A stretch of 36,778 bases of DNA from Porphyromonadaceae bacterium. GTDB lineage: Bacteria > Bacteroidota > Bacteroidia > Bacteroidales > Dysgonomonadaceae. This document shows positions 26,288 to 34,089 of this stretch, piece by piece. The notes under the pieces are model-generated. The model worked only from the letters and a program-made list of their open reading frames with translations. It was not told the DNA's origin and did not search any database. The stretch lies in contig JALHIE010000020.1 of NCBI GenBank assembly GCA_022840285.1, positions 1 to 36,778 on the forward strand, written 5' to 3'. The stretch's first letter is position 1, and each line of letters opens with the position of its first letter. Made by a program: the position numbers and the translations under genes.

Positions 26288-27408
26288 CCCTGGGTGCGTA
26301 TGAGATGACATACTTTCTCGATATCTTCTTCGGAGATATACGGGTGCAGGGGTAATGAGAGTACGGTATCGCACAGTCTCACAGCCACGGGACAACTTCT
26401 GGCAGGCAGGTTTAGTCCCTTGTATGCCGTTTGTCTATGCATGGGTGTGGGATAGTAAACCATGGAGGGAACGCCGTTTCCTTTTAATCGGAGTTGAAGC
26501 GCGTCGCGTTCTTCCTTACTGTTGAGCCGTATGGTGTATTGCGCCCAACTGGAATAGTATCTCTCTGGAATAACGGGAGTATGGACGATTCCCCGAAGGT
26601 TGGCCGTATAGAGGCTGGCCGCCCAGTTAATGTCGGTTAATTCATATTCGCGGAAAGCTTTAAACTTGACTTGCAGGATGGCTGCCTGAAGGGTGTCGAG
26701 ACGCGAATTCATGCCGATGCGCACGTTGTCGTATTTGTACGAGCCTTTGCCGTGTACACGGAGCGAATCCATCTTGGCGGCCCACTCGTCATTGTCGGTG
26801 AAAACAGCGCCGCCGTCGCCGTAACATCCCAACGGCTTGGCGGGGAAGAACGAGGTGGTGGAAATATCGCCGAAGCTGCACGCGCGCTTGCCGCCGATTG
26901 CTCCTCCAAAGCCTTGGGCCCCGTCTTCGAGAATAAGCAAACCGTATTTGCCGGCAATCTTCCGGATGGCGGCATAGTCGGCAGGCAACCCAAACAGATC
27001 GACCGTGATAATCGCTTTCGGAGTGAGCATGCCCTCCCCGACGATCTTCTCGACGGCCCTCTCCAAATCGGCCGTGTCCATGTTAAAGGTTCCGGCATCC
27101 ACATCCACAAAAACGGGCGTTGCCCCTTCGAGGGAGATAACTTCCGCCGAGGCAAAAAAGGTGAAATCCGGCACAAACACGGCGTCGCCCTTGCCCACAT
27201 CCCATGCCTTGAGGGCCAGGGTGAGGGCGTCAGTGCCGTTGCCGCAAGTGACGCAATGCTTTACGCCAACATATTCCGCTAACGAGGCTTCAAGTTCTTT
27301 TACGGGTTTTCCCATGATGTAGCCACCCGACGCAACGGTGCTTATCATCGCTTTGTCCAGCTCGGGCTTCAGTACTTGATACTGCTTTACTAAATCTCTG
27401 AATTGCAT
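26284..27408 (-). CDS. wbpE: PLP-dependent sugar aminotransferase, WbpE-like (DegT/DnrJ/EryC1)
   Basis: Protein of 374 residues. The internal aldimine lysine is in TTSFFPAKPLGCYGDGGA (about Lys191), and the PLP-contacting Asp in LILEDGAQGFGG (about Asp162). The family's start MQFRDLVKQYQVLKPELDKAM and TCGNGTDALTLAL are typical. In the Wbp pathway it uses glutamate to aminate the 3-keto sugar made by WbpB, giving UDP-GlcNAc(3NH2)A. It is encoded directly after wbpD (2 nt) and overlaps the sugar transferase gene by 3 nt. Assignment as WbpE rather than another DegT enzyme rests on wbpA, wbpB and wbpD neighbours. Confidence 0.9.
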   Translation of the reverse strand: MQFRDLVKQYQVLKPELDKAMISTVASGGYIMGKPVKELEASLAEYVGVKHCVTCGNGTDALTLALKAWDVGKGDAVFVPDFTFFASAEVISLEGATPVFVDVDAGTFNMDTADLERAVEKIVGEGMLTPKAIITVDLFGLPADYAAIRKIAGKYGLLILEDGAQGFGGAIGGKRACSFGDISTTSFFPAKPLGCYGDGGAVFTDNDEWAAKMDSLRVHGKGSYKYDNVRIGMNSRLDTLQAAILQVKFKAFREYELTDINWAASLYTANLRGIVHTPVIPERYYSSWAQYTIRLNSKEERDALQLRLKGNGVPSMVYYPTPMHRQTAYKGLNLPARSCPVAVRLCDTVLSLPLHPYISEEDIEKVCHLIRTQG

Positions 27409-27409
27409 T

Positions 27410-27982
27410 TTATCCTATTTCAATTAATCCGCTCTCTGTCGCTTGATACGTTTTTCCACACTTCCCGCAAATCAGGTCATCCGGCAAACGTTGTCCACAT
27501 TCGCACACCCAGCCGATCCGGCGGGCGGGGACACCGGCCATCAGCGCATGATCGGGCACGTCGCTGACAACGACTGCGCCCGCGGCCACAAGGGCGCAGC
27601 GCCCTACCGTATGTCCGCAAACAACCGTGGAATTGGCGCCTAACGATGCCCCGGCCTTGATCAGTGTCTTGGCATAGACGCCGTGGACGGGATAGTGCGC
27701 GCGGGGGGTGAGCACATTGGTGAAAACACAGGAAGGGCCGCAGAAGACGTTATCCTCCAACTCCACCCCCTCGTAAACGGAAACGTTGTTCTGAATCCGC
27801 ACGCCGTTGCCTATCCGTACATTGTTGGCAATGTTCACGTTCTGTCCCAGCGAACAGTCGGACCCGATAACGGCTCCCTTCTGTATATGGGAGAAGTGCC
27901 ATATCTTGGTGTTTTTCCCTACCGTGGCCCCCTCATCGACATAACTGCTGGGGTGTACGAAATAATCAGGGGTCGTTTTCAT
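27410..27982 (-). CDS. wbpD: Left-handed beta-helix sugar N-acetyltransferase, WbpD-like
   Basis: Acetyltransferase of 190 residues with hexapeptide repeats (V-x-I-G-x-x and A-x-I-G-type; KNTKIWHFSHIQKGAVIGSDCSLGQNVNIANNVRIGNGVRIQNN...) over residues about 10-160. It resembles WbpD, which acetylates the 3-amino group of UDP-GlcNAc(3NH2)A using acetyl-CoA. The C-terminal 35 residues carry two Cys pairs (CECG and CGKCG), a small zinc-ribbon-like tail seen in some WbpD homologues. Its first codons overlap the end of the WbpB-like gene (ATGA at 27979-27982). Confidence 0.9.
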   Translation of the reverse strand: MKTTPDYFVHPSSYVDEGATVGKNTKIWHFSHIQKGAVIGSDCSLGQNVNIANNVRIGNGVRIQNNVSVYEGVELEDNVFCGPSCVFTNVLTPRAHYPVHGVYAKTLIKAGASLGANSTVVCGHTVGRCALVAAGAVVVSDVPDHALMAGVPARRIGWVCECGQRLPDDLICGKCGKTYQATESGLIEIG

Positions 27983-28938
27983 TGCTTTTCGATAATTTGG
28001 TGCACGGTTTCCAATACCTTGACTACTTCGTAGCCGGCTTGTCCGTCGTTGATGCCGATGGTGGAGTCGAGGTGCTCCACAAAATAGGCCAGTTCCTCGG
28101 TCAACGGTTGTTTCTTTTCATACGCGATGATTTCATCGGGCGCTTCCACTTTCACGGGAATGCCGTTTTTCATGTCGATCCGTTTGTTGTAGAAATGTAT
28201 CTCCTTCTCTGGCGTGGCATCGTCGAACGCAATCATCCCTTTGCTCCCAACCGCCACCAACAGTTGCTGCTTGTAAGGATGCAGCCAGGAGACGAATATG
28301 TGCGCGTGCACGTTGTGCGGATATTCCAGCAGGGTGAGCGTGCTGTCATACACGCCCTCTTGCAGGAACTTGCTGCCCTTGGCCTTGATTCCGACGGCTG
28401 AGCTGCCCGTCAGATAGTCAAGTATGGATATGTCGTGCGGGGCAAAAGAAGAGAAAACGCTTTCTTCCGTGCGCACTGTGCCGAGGTTTAGGCGGCAGGA
28501 GTAGAGGTAGAACAGTTTTCCCAACTTGCCGCTATCGATGATCTCTTTTATTTTCCGGTAGGCCGGATGAAACAGCAAAACGTGTCCCACCATGAGGCGG
28601 GCGCCACTCTCCCCGGCCAGCCTGACCAATTCGGCGGATTCTGCCGAGGTGAGGGTCATCGGTTTCTCCATCAGTACGTTCAAACCGCGTTGAAGCAGTT
28701 TCACCCCCACCGGATAATGCATTTCGGCGGGAAGTGCTACCGTGTATCCGTCGTAATGCGTCCTGATGGCCTCATCAATGCCGCTATATCCTTCTATGCC
28801 GGGGTATTGTTCAAGCAACAACGTTAACCTCTCGGCATCAGCCTCAACAATGGCGCCCAGGTGCCCGAGGGAGGCCAGGGTGCGTATGTGATTTTGACCC
28901 CAACGGCCACCCCCAATTACACATATTCTTTTTTTCAT
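27979..28938 (-). CDS. wbpB: Gfo/Idh/MocA-type oxidoreductase, WbpB-like
   Basis: NAD-dependent dehydrogenase of 319 residues. The N-terminal Rossmann domain has ICVIGGGRWGQNHIRTLASLG, and the EKP motif is in LMEKPMTLTSAESAEL (about residues 91-93), where Lys contacts substrate and cofactor. The C-terminal alpha/beta dimer domain includes HDISILDYLTG (His conserved). In the Wbp pathway it oxidises C3 of UDP-GlcNAcA. It follows wbpA by 3 nt and overlaps wbpD by 4 nt, giving a tight wbpA-wbpB-wbpD-wbpE unit. The family alone would not define the substrate; the neighbours do. Confidence 0.88.
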   Translation of the reverse strand: MKKRICVIGGGRWGQNHIRTLASLGHLGAIVEADAERLTLLLEQYPGIEGYSGIDEAIRTHYDGYTVALPAEMHYPVGVKLLQRGLNVLMEKPMTLTSAESAELVRLAGESGARLMVGHVLLFHPAYRKIKEIIDSGKLGKLFYLYSCRLNLGTVRTEESVFSSFAPHDISILDYLTGSSAVGIKAKGSKFLQEGVYDSTLTLLEYPHNVHAHIFVSWLHPYKQQLLVAVGSKGMIAFDDATPEKEIHFYNKRIDMKNGIPVKVEAPDEIIAYEKKQPLTEELAYFVEHLDSTIGINDGQAGYEVVKVLETVHQIIEKQ

Positions 28939-28941
28939 GTT

Positions 28942-30273
28942 TTACAGTACTTCGATATTGTCTCGTTCTTTGATTGCTTTCATCACATTTTTAGTATCGA
29001 AAATGGCGGAGGCGTGGCGTTGCACCAGTGCATAGTCGACAGGGGTGTGAGCCGTTGTGATCAGCACCAAGTCAACCGAGCGTAGCAGCTCGGATGTTAA
29101 TGCTCGCTCGCCTTGGCGCACCGCACCGTTTTGTTTATAAGCCGGGATGAAAGGGTCAAAAAAAGAGACTTCACACCCCGATTTTTCTAACTGGTCGATG
29201 ACCTTGAGGGCGGGGCTCTCGCGGCAATCGTCAATATCCTGTTTATAGGCCACGCCTAATACCAGCACGCGTGAACCGTTGAGCGCTTTTTGGCGACGAT
29301 TGAGAATCCTCGCACAGCGTTCGACGGTGTACTCGGGCATGCGATCGTTAATCATCATGGAGGCCTCGATCATTGAGGTGTGGAAGCCGTATTCGCGGGC
29401 TTTCCAACTGAGGTAGTAGGGATCTAACGGAATACAATGCCCCCCTAATCCGGGACCGGGATAAAAAGGGGTGAACCCGAAAGGCTTGGTCTTGGCCGCT
29501 TCTATGACCTCCCAAAGATTGATTCCCATGCGATCGCAGAGGATGGCCAGTTCGTTGATGAGCCCAATGTTGATATTGCGGTAGGTGTTTTCTAAAATCT
29601 TGGTCATCTCGGCCACGGAGGGAGACGAAACGATGTGCACATTATCGTCGAGTACGGCACTGTACACGGCCGCAATCACCTCGCGGGCGTCATCTCCGTA
29701 AGCTCCTACCACTTTCGGTGTATTTTTGGTTTTATAAATAAGATTACCGGGATCGACACGTTCGGGAGAAAAACCGAGATAGAAATTCTCGCCGCACTTC
29801 AATCCTGACCCCGCTTCGAGAACAGGCTTCAGAAGCTCTTCCGTAGTGCCCGGGTAGGTGGTGGACTCCAATACAACCATAGTGCCGGGCTTTAAGTAAG
29901 CGGCGATGGCCTTGGCTGAACTCTCCACATAGCTGATGTCGGGTTGCTGATGGGCGTCGAGCGGCGTGGGTACGCAAATAGCGATGAAATCGACCTCGCC
30001 GACAAAAGAAAAATCCGTAGTGGCGGAAAGGATACCTTCCTGTACCAGTTGTTTTAATTCACTGTCAACCACATCTCCTATATAGTTGTATCCATTATTG
30101 ACCATGTCCACCTTTTCCGGTTGCACGTCAAAACCGATGGTCCTGAATCCGGCTTTCGCTTTCTCAACAGCAAGAGGTAGTCCGACATAGCCTAAACCCA
30201 CAACGCCTACAACTATTTTTCTCTCCGCGATGCGAGACAGCAGTTCTTCTTTTGAATTTCTTTTTTCAATCAT
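28942..30273 (-). CDS. wbpA: UDP-N-acetyl-D-glucosamine 6-dehydrogenase, WbpA-like
   Basis: NAD-dependent nucleotide-sugar dehydrogenase of about 443 residues. The Rossmann motif VVGVVGLGYVGLPLAV is near residue 20-35, the middle dimer region has GFSPERVDPGN, and the catalytic Cys is in PGLGGHCIPLDPYYLSW. The C-terminal UDP-binding domain has VLVLGVAYKQDIDDCRESPAL. It oxidises C6 of UDP-GlcNAc to the uronic acid, the first step of the pathway completed by the next three genes. Start chosen at MIEKRNSKEEL (30273), as homology begins just after. The frame continues upstream to 30351, but that part is within the leader. This is the first gene of the locus. Confidence 0.93.
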   Translation of the reverse strand: MIEKRNSKEELLSRIAERKIVVGVVGLGYVGLPLAVEKAKAGFRTIGFDVQPEKVDMVNNGYNYIGDVVDSELKQLVQEGILSATTDFSFVGEVDFIAICVPTPLDAHQQPDISYVESSAKAIAAYLKPGTMVVLESTTYPGTTEELLKPVLEAGSGLKCGENFYLGFSPERVDPGNLIYKTKNTPKVVGAYGDDAREVIAAVYSAVLDDNVHIVSSPSVAEMTKILENTYRNINIGLINELAILCDRMGINLWEVIEAAKTKPFGFTPFYPGPGLGGHCIPLDPYYLSWKAREYGFHTSMIEASMMINDRMPEYTVERCARILNRRQKALNGSRVLVLGVAYKQDIDDCRESPALKVIDQLEKSGCEVSFFDPFIPAYKQNGAVRQGERALTSELLRSVDLVLITTAHTPVDYALVQRHASAIFDTKNVMKAIKERDNIEVL

Positions 30274-30361
30274 GAAGATTATTTTTATAAAGGGGTATAC
30301 AGTTGTTTGAAAGGATGAGAGCATCTTGCATGGAATGGGGCCATTCCACACTTTTGGGCAT
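30266..30361 (-). CDS. Candidate leader ORF overlapping the wbpA start
   Basis: A 31-codon minus-strand frame (MPKSVEWPHSMQDALILSNN... ending NLHD) with the strong Shine-Dalgarno sequence AAGGAGG about 7 nt before its ATG (30359-30361). Its stop TGA (30266-30268) lies just inside wbpA, which overlaps it by 8 nt. Such a strong SD is unusual in Bacteroidota, where ribosome-binding sites are weak. Ribosomes ending here could re-initiate at wbpA (inference). The frame can also be read from 30541 as 91 codons, but with a poor-looking peptide. It may be non-coding. Confidence 0.3.
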   Translation of the reverse strand: MPKSVEWPHSMQDALILSNNCIPLYKNNLHD

Positions 30362-30497
30362 ACTTCTTCCTCCTTGGAAAAAATTTACCGACTTTTTCCA
30401 ATCTTTTGATGCCCTCGCAATAGGGTTTTCTACGTTAATAAATGTTAACGGGGGGAGGGTAGAGGCTATATTTTTCCCGGAAGGAACGGACGTTCCT
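30332..30497 (-). promoter_or_regulatory. Leader region with three short inverted repeats
   Basis: Within the 5' leader of the capsule operon three dyads stand out: GGAATGG-gg-CCATTCC (30332-30347), CGTTAA-taaatg-TTAACG (30433-30450) and AGGAACG-ga-CGTTCCT (30482-30497). The first lies within the candidate leader ORF. None is followed by a T-run. They may be operator sites or mRNA hairpins controlling read-through or translation. I recognise no known riboswitch and no ops/JUMPstart element. Confidence 0.4.
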
Positions 30498-30609
30498 ATT
30501 AAAATATGTGGATAATATATCTTCTTATCTCTACCTGGCATGACAGTTTATCACCTTAGTGTAAAGAAAGTATATGTGTTAACTGTAGAATTACTTGCTT
30601 TCTTGCCAG

Positions 30610-30642
30610 CAAAGATAGTTATTTTTCTTTAATAAAAAACAA
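30610..30642 (-). promoter_or_regulatory. Probable capsule operon promoter
   Basis: Minus strand: TTG (30640-30642), 22 nt spacer, perfect TATCTTTG (30610-30617). The transcript would start near 30603, giving a leader of about 330 nt before wbpA. The -33 element is only a partial match (CTTG). Confidence 0.5.
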
Positions 30643-30762
30643 GATTAGCGGGAAAATGTTTTTTTATTTATTCTGTTTTTACTTGCTTTTGAATTTTGTC
30701 CGGCAAGGTGTTCTGAAATATAAAAATGGTGGAGTGACGGATCGTGATAGTGGCATACCAAT

Positions 30763-30798
30763 AAAAACGGGAGCTTTCAAACAAGCGCCCGTTTTTTT
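30763..30798. terminator. Terminator after the DUF2807 gene
   Basis: Stem AAAAACGGG-a-GCTT with AAGC-g-CCCGTTTTT, one internal mismatch, loop TCAAAC, A-run before and T-run after. It lies 40 nt after the stop of the DUF2807 gene and insulates the efflux operon from the capsule promoter. The flanking A/T runs allow function on both strands. Confidence 0.8.
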
Positions 30799-30838
30799 GA
30801 TTAGAGTTTAATCTAAAAGTAGAGTGTTATATTGTTCG

Positions 30839-31564
30839 TTAATCTCCTGGCCTTACTTTCCCGATTCCTCCCTTGCTGATGTTTTTGGTGCGTGGGTTGC
30901 CGTAGTAAGTGACATTCCCGATTCCGTCTGTATTGATGTCCACCGATTCTGTAGCGTGGCACGAAACATTTCCCACACCATCCGATTCGATTCGCACACG
31001 AGCGGCTTTCAGGTTTTCAAGCTTTACATTTCCCACGCCTTTTGATACGACAGATACCGAAGTGGCAGATCCTTTTATTTCGATATTTCCTACCCCCTCA
31101 GATGTAATGTCTATATTACCGGAGGCAAAATGTTGAGCAGCGATGTTCCCCACGCCTGTGGAGACAATTTTAAAATGAGGCGTATCCAGGGTTCCTTTCA
31201 ATTCAATGTTTCCCACACCGGATGACTCAATAAAATTGAGGGAAGGTGAGCTTATCCTGATGATCAGCTTTCCCGATCGTCGGTTGCCGAATAGCCTTTT
31301 TAGGTTTTTCTTCATCGATAGGTTGAGTTGGCTGTTTTGTATGGTTACCACCAAGTTGTTAACCATCTCTTCGTTGCCTTCGGCGCTTACACTGTAATGG
31401 GAAGACGGAGTGTATTCTATGTTGCCGACCGTGTTTGATACCATGGCGGAAAATGCCGTCACATCGTAATTTCTGTTCGTGATACGGTTGCTTTGAGCAC
31501 ATGCGTTGTTCGCAAAGAGCACAAAGGAGAAAATCAATAGATTTGTAAATACGAGATGTTTCAT
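30839..31564 (-). CDS. Exported head-GIN (DUF2807) domain protein
   Basis: Protein of about 241 residues with a signal peptide (MKHLVFTNLLIFSFVLFANNACA). After residue 30 it is built of short beta strands with the recurring phrase G-(V/I)-G-N: GVGNIEL, GVGNIAA, GVGNIEI, GVGNVKL, GVGNVSC, GIGNVTY and finally GIGKV, at roughly 20-residue spacing. These predict a right-handed beta-helix or stacked-sheet fold. The family is common in Bacteroidota and its function is unknown; location is periplasmic or outer membrane. I start at 31564, since the four preceding residues weaken the signal peptide. It is the last gene of the efflux operon, 60 nt after the TolC-like gene, and is followed by a terminator. 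It might sense or stabilise the envelope (inference). Confidence 0.88.
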   Translation of the reverse strand: MKHLVFTNLLIFSFVLFANNACAQSNRITNRNYDVTAFSAMVSNTVGNIEYTPSSHYSVSAEGNEEMVNNLVVTIQNSQLNLSMKKNLKRLFGNRRSGKLIIRISSPSLNFIESSGVGNIELKGTLDTPHFKIVSTGVGNIAAQHFASGNIDITSEGVGNIEIKGSATSVSVVSKGVGNVKLENLKAARVRIESDGVGNVSCHATESVDINTDGIGNVTYYGNPRTKNISKGGIGKVRPGD

Positions 31565-31624
31565 AATGGGAGTCATTAATGTTTACATATAAGACGTTCG
31601 GTTTTCAGTTTCGGTTACAAAAAA

Positions 31625-32926
31625 TCATTTTTTTAACAATTCCAGTATCTTTAGGCGAAAAGCATATTCGTATTTTGCCTGCGCCTGATCGGATAATGTT
31701 TGTGTGAGGTTGCTTTTCGCTTGAAAAAGTTCGTAGGAGTTAGCGCGTCCATTATCAAATTTCTCTTGTGCGAAACGGAACGCTTCCTGTCCCGATATTT
31801 CTGATTTTTGCGTTGCTTTCCATTTGCTTTGAGCACCTAAGGCGTTGTGGTACGCCTGCTCAATGCGTTTGCGGAGATCGATTTTCACTTTATCTATCTC
31901 CAACCGGTTGTTTTCTGCGGCAAGTTCTGCCGTGCGGATACTGTTTTTTGTCTGGAATTTATTGAAGATAGGGATTCGTAGGCTGAACCCGAGCGAATTG
32001 CTCATGTTGTTCCGGATTTGAGTGTGAAACGGATCGTTCGAGCGTCCGCTCATGTTGTAGTATCCGGTTCCGAAGTTAGCGCCGAAAGAGAGGGAGGGGT
32101 AGAGTTGCGACTTAGCCATCAATACTTCTTTTTCGCTACTTTGAAGCCGGTATTCAGCTGCTTTGATTTCGGGACGGGTAAGCAACGCAGTTTGGAAAAT
32201 ATCGGAGGTTGAGAGTAGTACTCCTTCACTGAGAATTGACTCCACCGATGGTGCCGAGACATTAAAATCTGAAAAATCCTCCAGCTCCATAATCTGGGCC
32301 AGATCAAGCAACGCCAGCTTGAGGTTGCTTTCTGCCTGGACCCTGTTCTGTTCTTCTCGGGCACGCTGGGCTTCCAGTTCATAAATCTCGCCATGAGCCA
32401 TCTTGCCACTCTTGATCAGTTCCTTCCGGCGATTCATATTGGAGTCAGTCAATTGAATTTGTTCGCTGGCAATCTGCAACAGCTCCTTTTGCAGCAGCAC
32501 CTGTAGAAAAGCGGTCGCCACGCTCATTTCTATTTCGTCTTTAAACTTCTCCAGATCGGCTTCGGCAGCACTTAAATCGGCGCGTTTAGCATCGATATTG
32601 TGTTTCATCCGCAATCCGTCAAACAACGTAATGTCCGCGCCCACTCCAAACGAGCTCTGAGATGAGTTGGTGTTTTGATAGGTATTGTCAAGTCCTATAG
32701 ATCGGCCAAAAACAAAGTTTTGTCCTGCGGATGCGTTTACACTGGGTAACAGATCGTTTCTTGCTTGTGAGTATGCGATTTGGCGCTGTGCCTTGCTCAG
32801 CTCTTGCTGCTTGATGTTTCTGTTGTTTTGCAAGGCAATATTGATGCACTCTTCAAGCGTATATTGCTGCGCTTGGGCCATCGTTGACAAACAACAAAAA
32901 ATAGCGATAATGGTAAATGTCCTCAT
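31625..32926 (-). CDS. TolC-family outer-membrane efflux protein
   Basis: Protein of 433 residues with a signal peptide (MRTFTIIAIFCCLSTMAQA) and two OEP repeats rich in long helices (YTLEECINIALQNNRNIKQQELSKAQRQIAYSQARNDLLPSVNAS opens the first; ALLTRPEIKAAEYRLQSSEKEVLMAKSQLYPSLSFGANFG the second). It forms the outer-membrane channel and periplasmic tunnel of a tripartite exporter with the HlyD-like and MacB-like proteins encoded upstream. Only 5 nt separate it from the adaptor gene, so the operon is clear. The substrate is unknown. Confidence 0.95.
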   Translation of the reverse strand: MRTFTIIAIFCCLSTMAQAQQYTLEECINIALQNNRNIKQQELSKAQRQIAYSQARNDLLPSVNASAGQNFVFGRSIGLDNTYQNTNSSQSSFGVGADITLFDGLRMKHNIDAKRADLSAAEADLEKFKDEIEMSVATAFLQVLLQKELLQIASEQIQLTDSNMNRRKELIKSGKMAHGEIYELEAQRAREEQNRVQAESNLKLALLDLAQIMELEDFSDFNVSAPSVESILSEGVLLSTSDIFQTALLTRPEIKAAEYRLQSSEKEVLMAKSQLYPSLSFGANFGTGYYNMSGRSNDPFHTQIRNNMSNSLGFSLRIPIFNKFQTKNSIRTAELAAENNRLEIDKVKIDLRKRIEQAYHNALGAQSKWKATQKSEISGQEAFRFAQEKFDNGRANSYELFQAKSNLTQTLSDQAQAKYEYAFRLKILELLKK

Positions 32927-32931
32927 ACTTC

Positions 32932-34035
32932 TTATTTCTTCGTTTCAATGATCTCATTGCCACGTACCTTATCATTCATTTTCAACCCTTCAAGGATTTC
33001 AATATTGATCCCATCAGAAAGGCCCGCTTTTACGTACTTGCGGTCAAATTCCTGTGGCTTCTCGCTTTTTACGGTATACACAAACGCCGAATCATTGCTG
33101 AACTCGACACAGCTCTCGGAAATGGAAAGCACACTGTCGCGACGGTCGAGGATGATATCGGCGTTGGCGCTGTATCCGGCACGGATAAAGACATCCGCCG
33201 GCATCTCCATGGCGGCTTTCATTTCAAAAAGGATGGCTCCGCTCTCTTCCACGCCTTTGGGAGAAACATATTCCAGTTTTGCCGGAATTTTCTTGTCCTG
33301 AATGGCTCCGATGGTGATTTCCATAGGCATATCCACGGACAGTTTCCCCACCTCGGTTTCGTCAATCTTTCCTACGAAAAGCATATCGCTCAGGTTGGCA
33401 ACGGATGCGATGGTAGTGCCGTCGTTGAAGTTGTTGGACTGTATAACCGAGTTTCCTACTTTCACAGGAACATCAAGGATTGTTCCGCTCACGGTGGCAC
33501 GAACGAGGGTGTTGCTGTACTTGGCCGAGCTTTTGGTAATTCCCGTACGTACCAGGCTCAGGTTGTCGGTGGCTGCCCGAAGTTCTTCCTGATCGTTTCT
33601 GTACTGAAGTTGTACCTTTTCAAATTCTTCTTTCGAAATTACTTGATTTTCGTACAGTTTCCGGTCACGCTCGTAGTTGCTCCGGCTTTGATCGGCGGAC
33701 AGTTGAGCTCTTTCAACGCGCGATTCAGCACCGCTCAGGTTGACCATGTCAGGAATCACCTGTATTTTGGCGATAACATCGCCGGCAACCACTTTCTCGC
33801 CCGCCTCTTTGTAAATCTCCGAGATAATACCAGACATTTGCGGTTTAATGAGAATCTCATTTCGCGGCTGTACCTTTCCGGTTGCTACCGTTCGTTTCTC
33901 GATATTGTTTCTCGTAACGGTTTCAATCCGGTACGTTTTTATTTTTGGGCGCGATTTTTGATATAAAAATACAAACGTCCAGATTACCAATAGTCCCAGG
34001 AGAACTAAACCGGCGATTTTAAGTACTTTTTTCAT
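32932..34035 (-). CDS. HlyD/MacA-type periplasmic adaptor
   Basis: Membrane fusion protein of 367 residues. An N-terminal membrane anchor (VLLGLLVIWTFVFLYQ, about 12-27) is followed by a barrel-sandwich lipoyl half-motif (KVQPRNEILIKPQMSGIISEIYKEAGEKVVAGDVIAKI), a coiled-coil hairpin (about 100-165, RVERAQLSADQSRSNYERDRKLYENQVISKEEFEKVQLQYRNDQEEL) and a second lipoyl half (ATVSGTILDVPVKVGNSVI). A beta-barrel domain ends the chain. It couples the MacB-like ABC transporter to the TolC-like channel. The gap to the broken permease gene is 54 nt. Confidence 0.95.
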   Translation of the reverse strand: MKKVLKIAGLVLLGLLVIWTFVFLYQKSRPKIKTYRIETVTRNNIEKRTVATGKVQPRNEILIKPQMSGIISEIYKEAGEKVVAGDVIAKIQVIPDMVNLSGAESRVERAQLSADQSRSNYERDRKLYENQVISKEEFEKVQLQYRNDQEELRAATDNLSLVRTGITKSSAKYSNTLVRATVSGTILDVPVKVGNSVIQSNNFNDGTTIASVANLSDMLFVGKIDETEVGKLSVDMPMEITIGAIQDKKIPAKLEYVSPKGVEESGAILFEMKAAMEMPADVFIRAGYSANADIILDRRDSVLSISESCVEFSNDSAFVYTVKSEKPQEFDRKYVKAGLSDGINIEILEGLKMNDKVRGNEIIETKK

Positions 34036-34089
34036 TTGAGTTATCGTTTGATATTTAAAGTTTGATGTTTAAAGTTTGACTTAATACGT

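Larger units (their letters stand above)
30352..30838. other. Intergenic region between the efflux and capsule operons
   Basis: About 490 nt with no convincing gene outside the leader ORF. From high to low coordinate it holds the terminator hairpin of the DUF2807 gene (30763-30798), a 20-nt sequence that also occurs at the end of the broken esterase gene (30718-30737), the likely capsule promoter (30610-30642) and the leader with its dyads. No UpxY/UpxZ-like regulator gene and no invertible-promoter repeats are seen. Confidence 0.6.

Noticed and set aside
26671..27282. Long plus-strand ORF of 203 codons
   Set aside because: Antisense of the WbpE-like gene in GC-rich sequence, where stops are rare.
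30274..30351. Upstream extension of wbpA to an earlier Met
   Set aside because: Family homology begins after MIEKRNSKEEL, and the extension lies within the leader with no similarity or ribosome-binding site of its own.
30266..30541. 91-codon version of the leader ORF
   Set aside because: The extra N-terminal part has no protein-like pattern; the strong SD precedes only the 31-codon version.
30352..30838. Invertible capsule promoter as in Bacteroides fragilis
   Set aside because: No inverted repeats of the needed length flank the promoter and no serine or tyrosine recombinase gene is present.
32917..33966. Plus-strand ORF of 349 codons
   Set aside because: Antisense shadow of the adaptor gene; the minus-strand frame shows all HlyD features.
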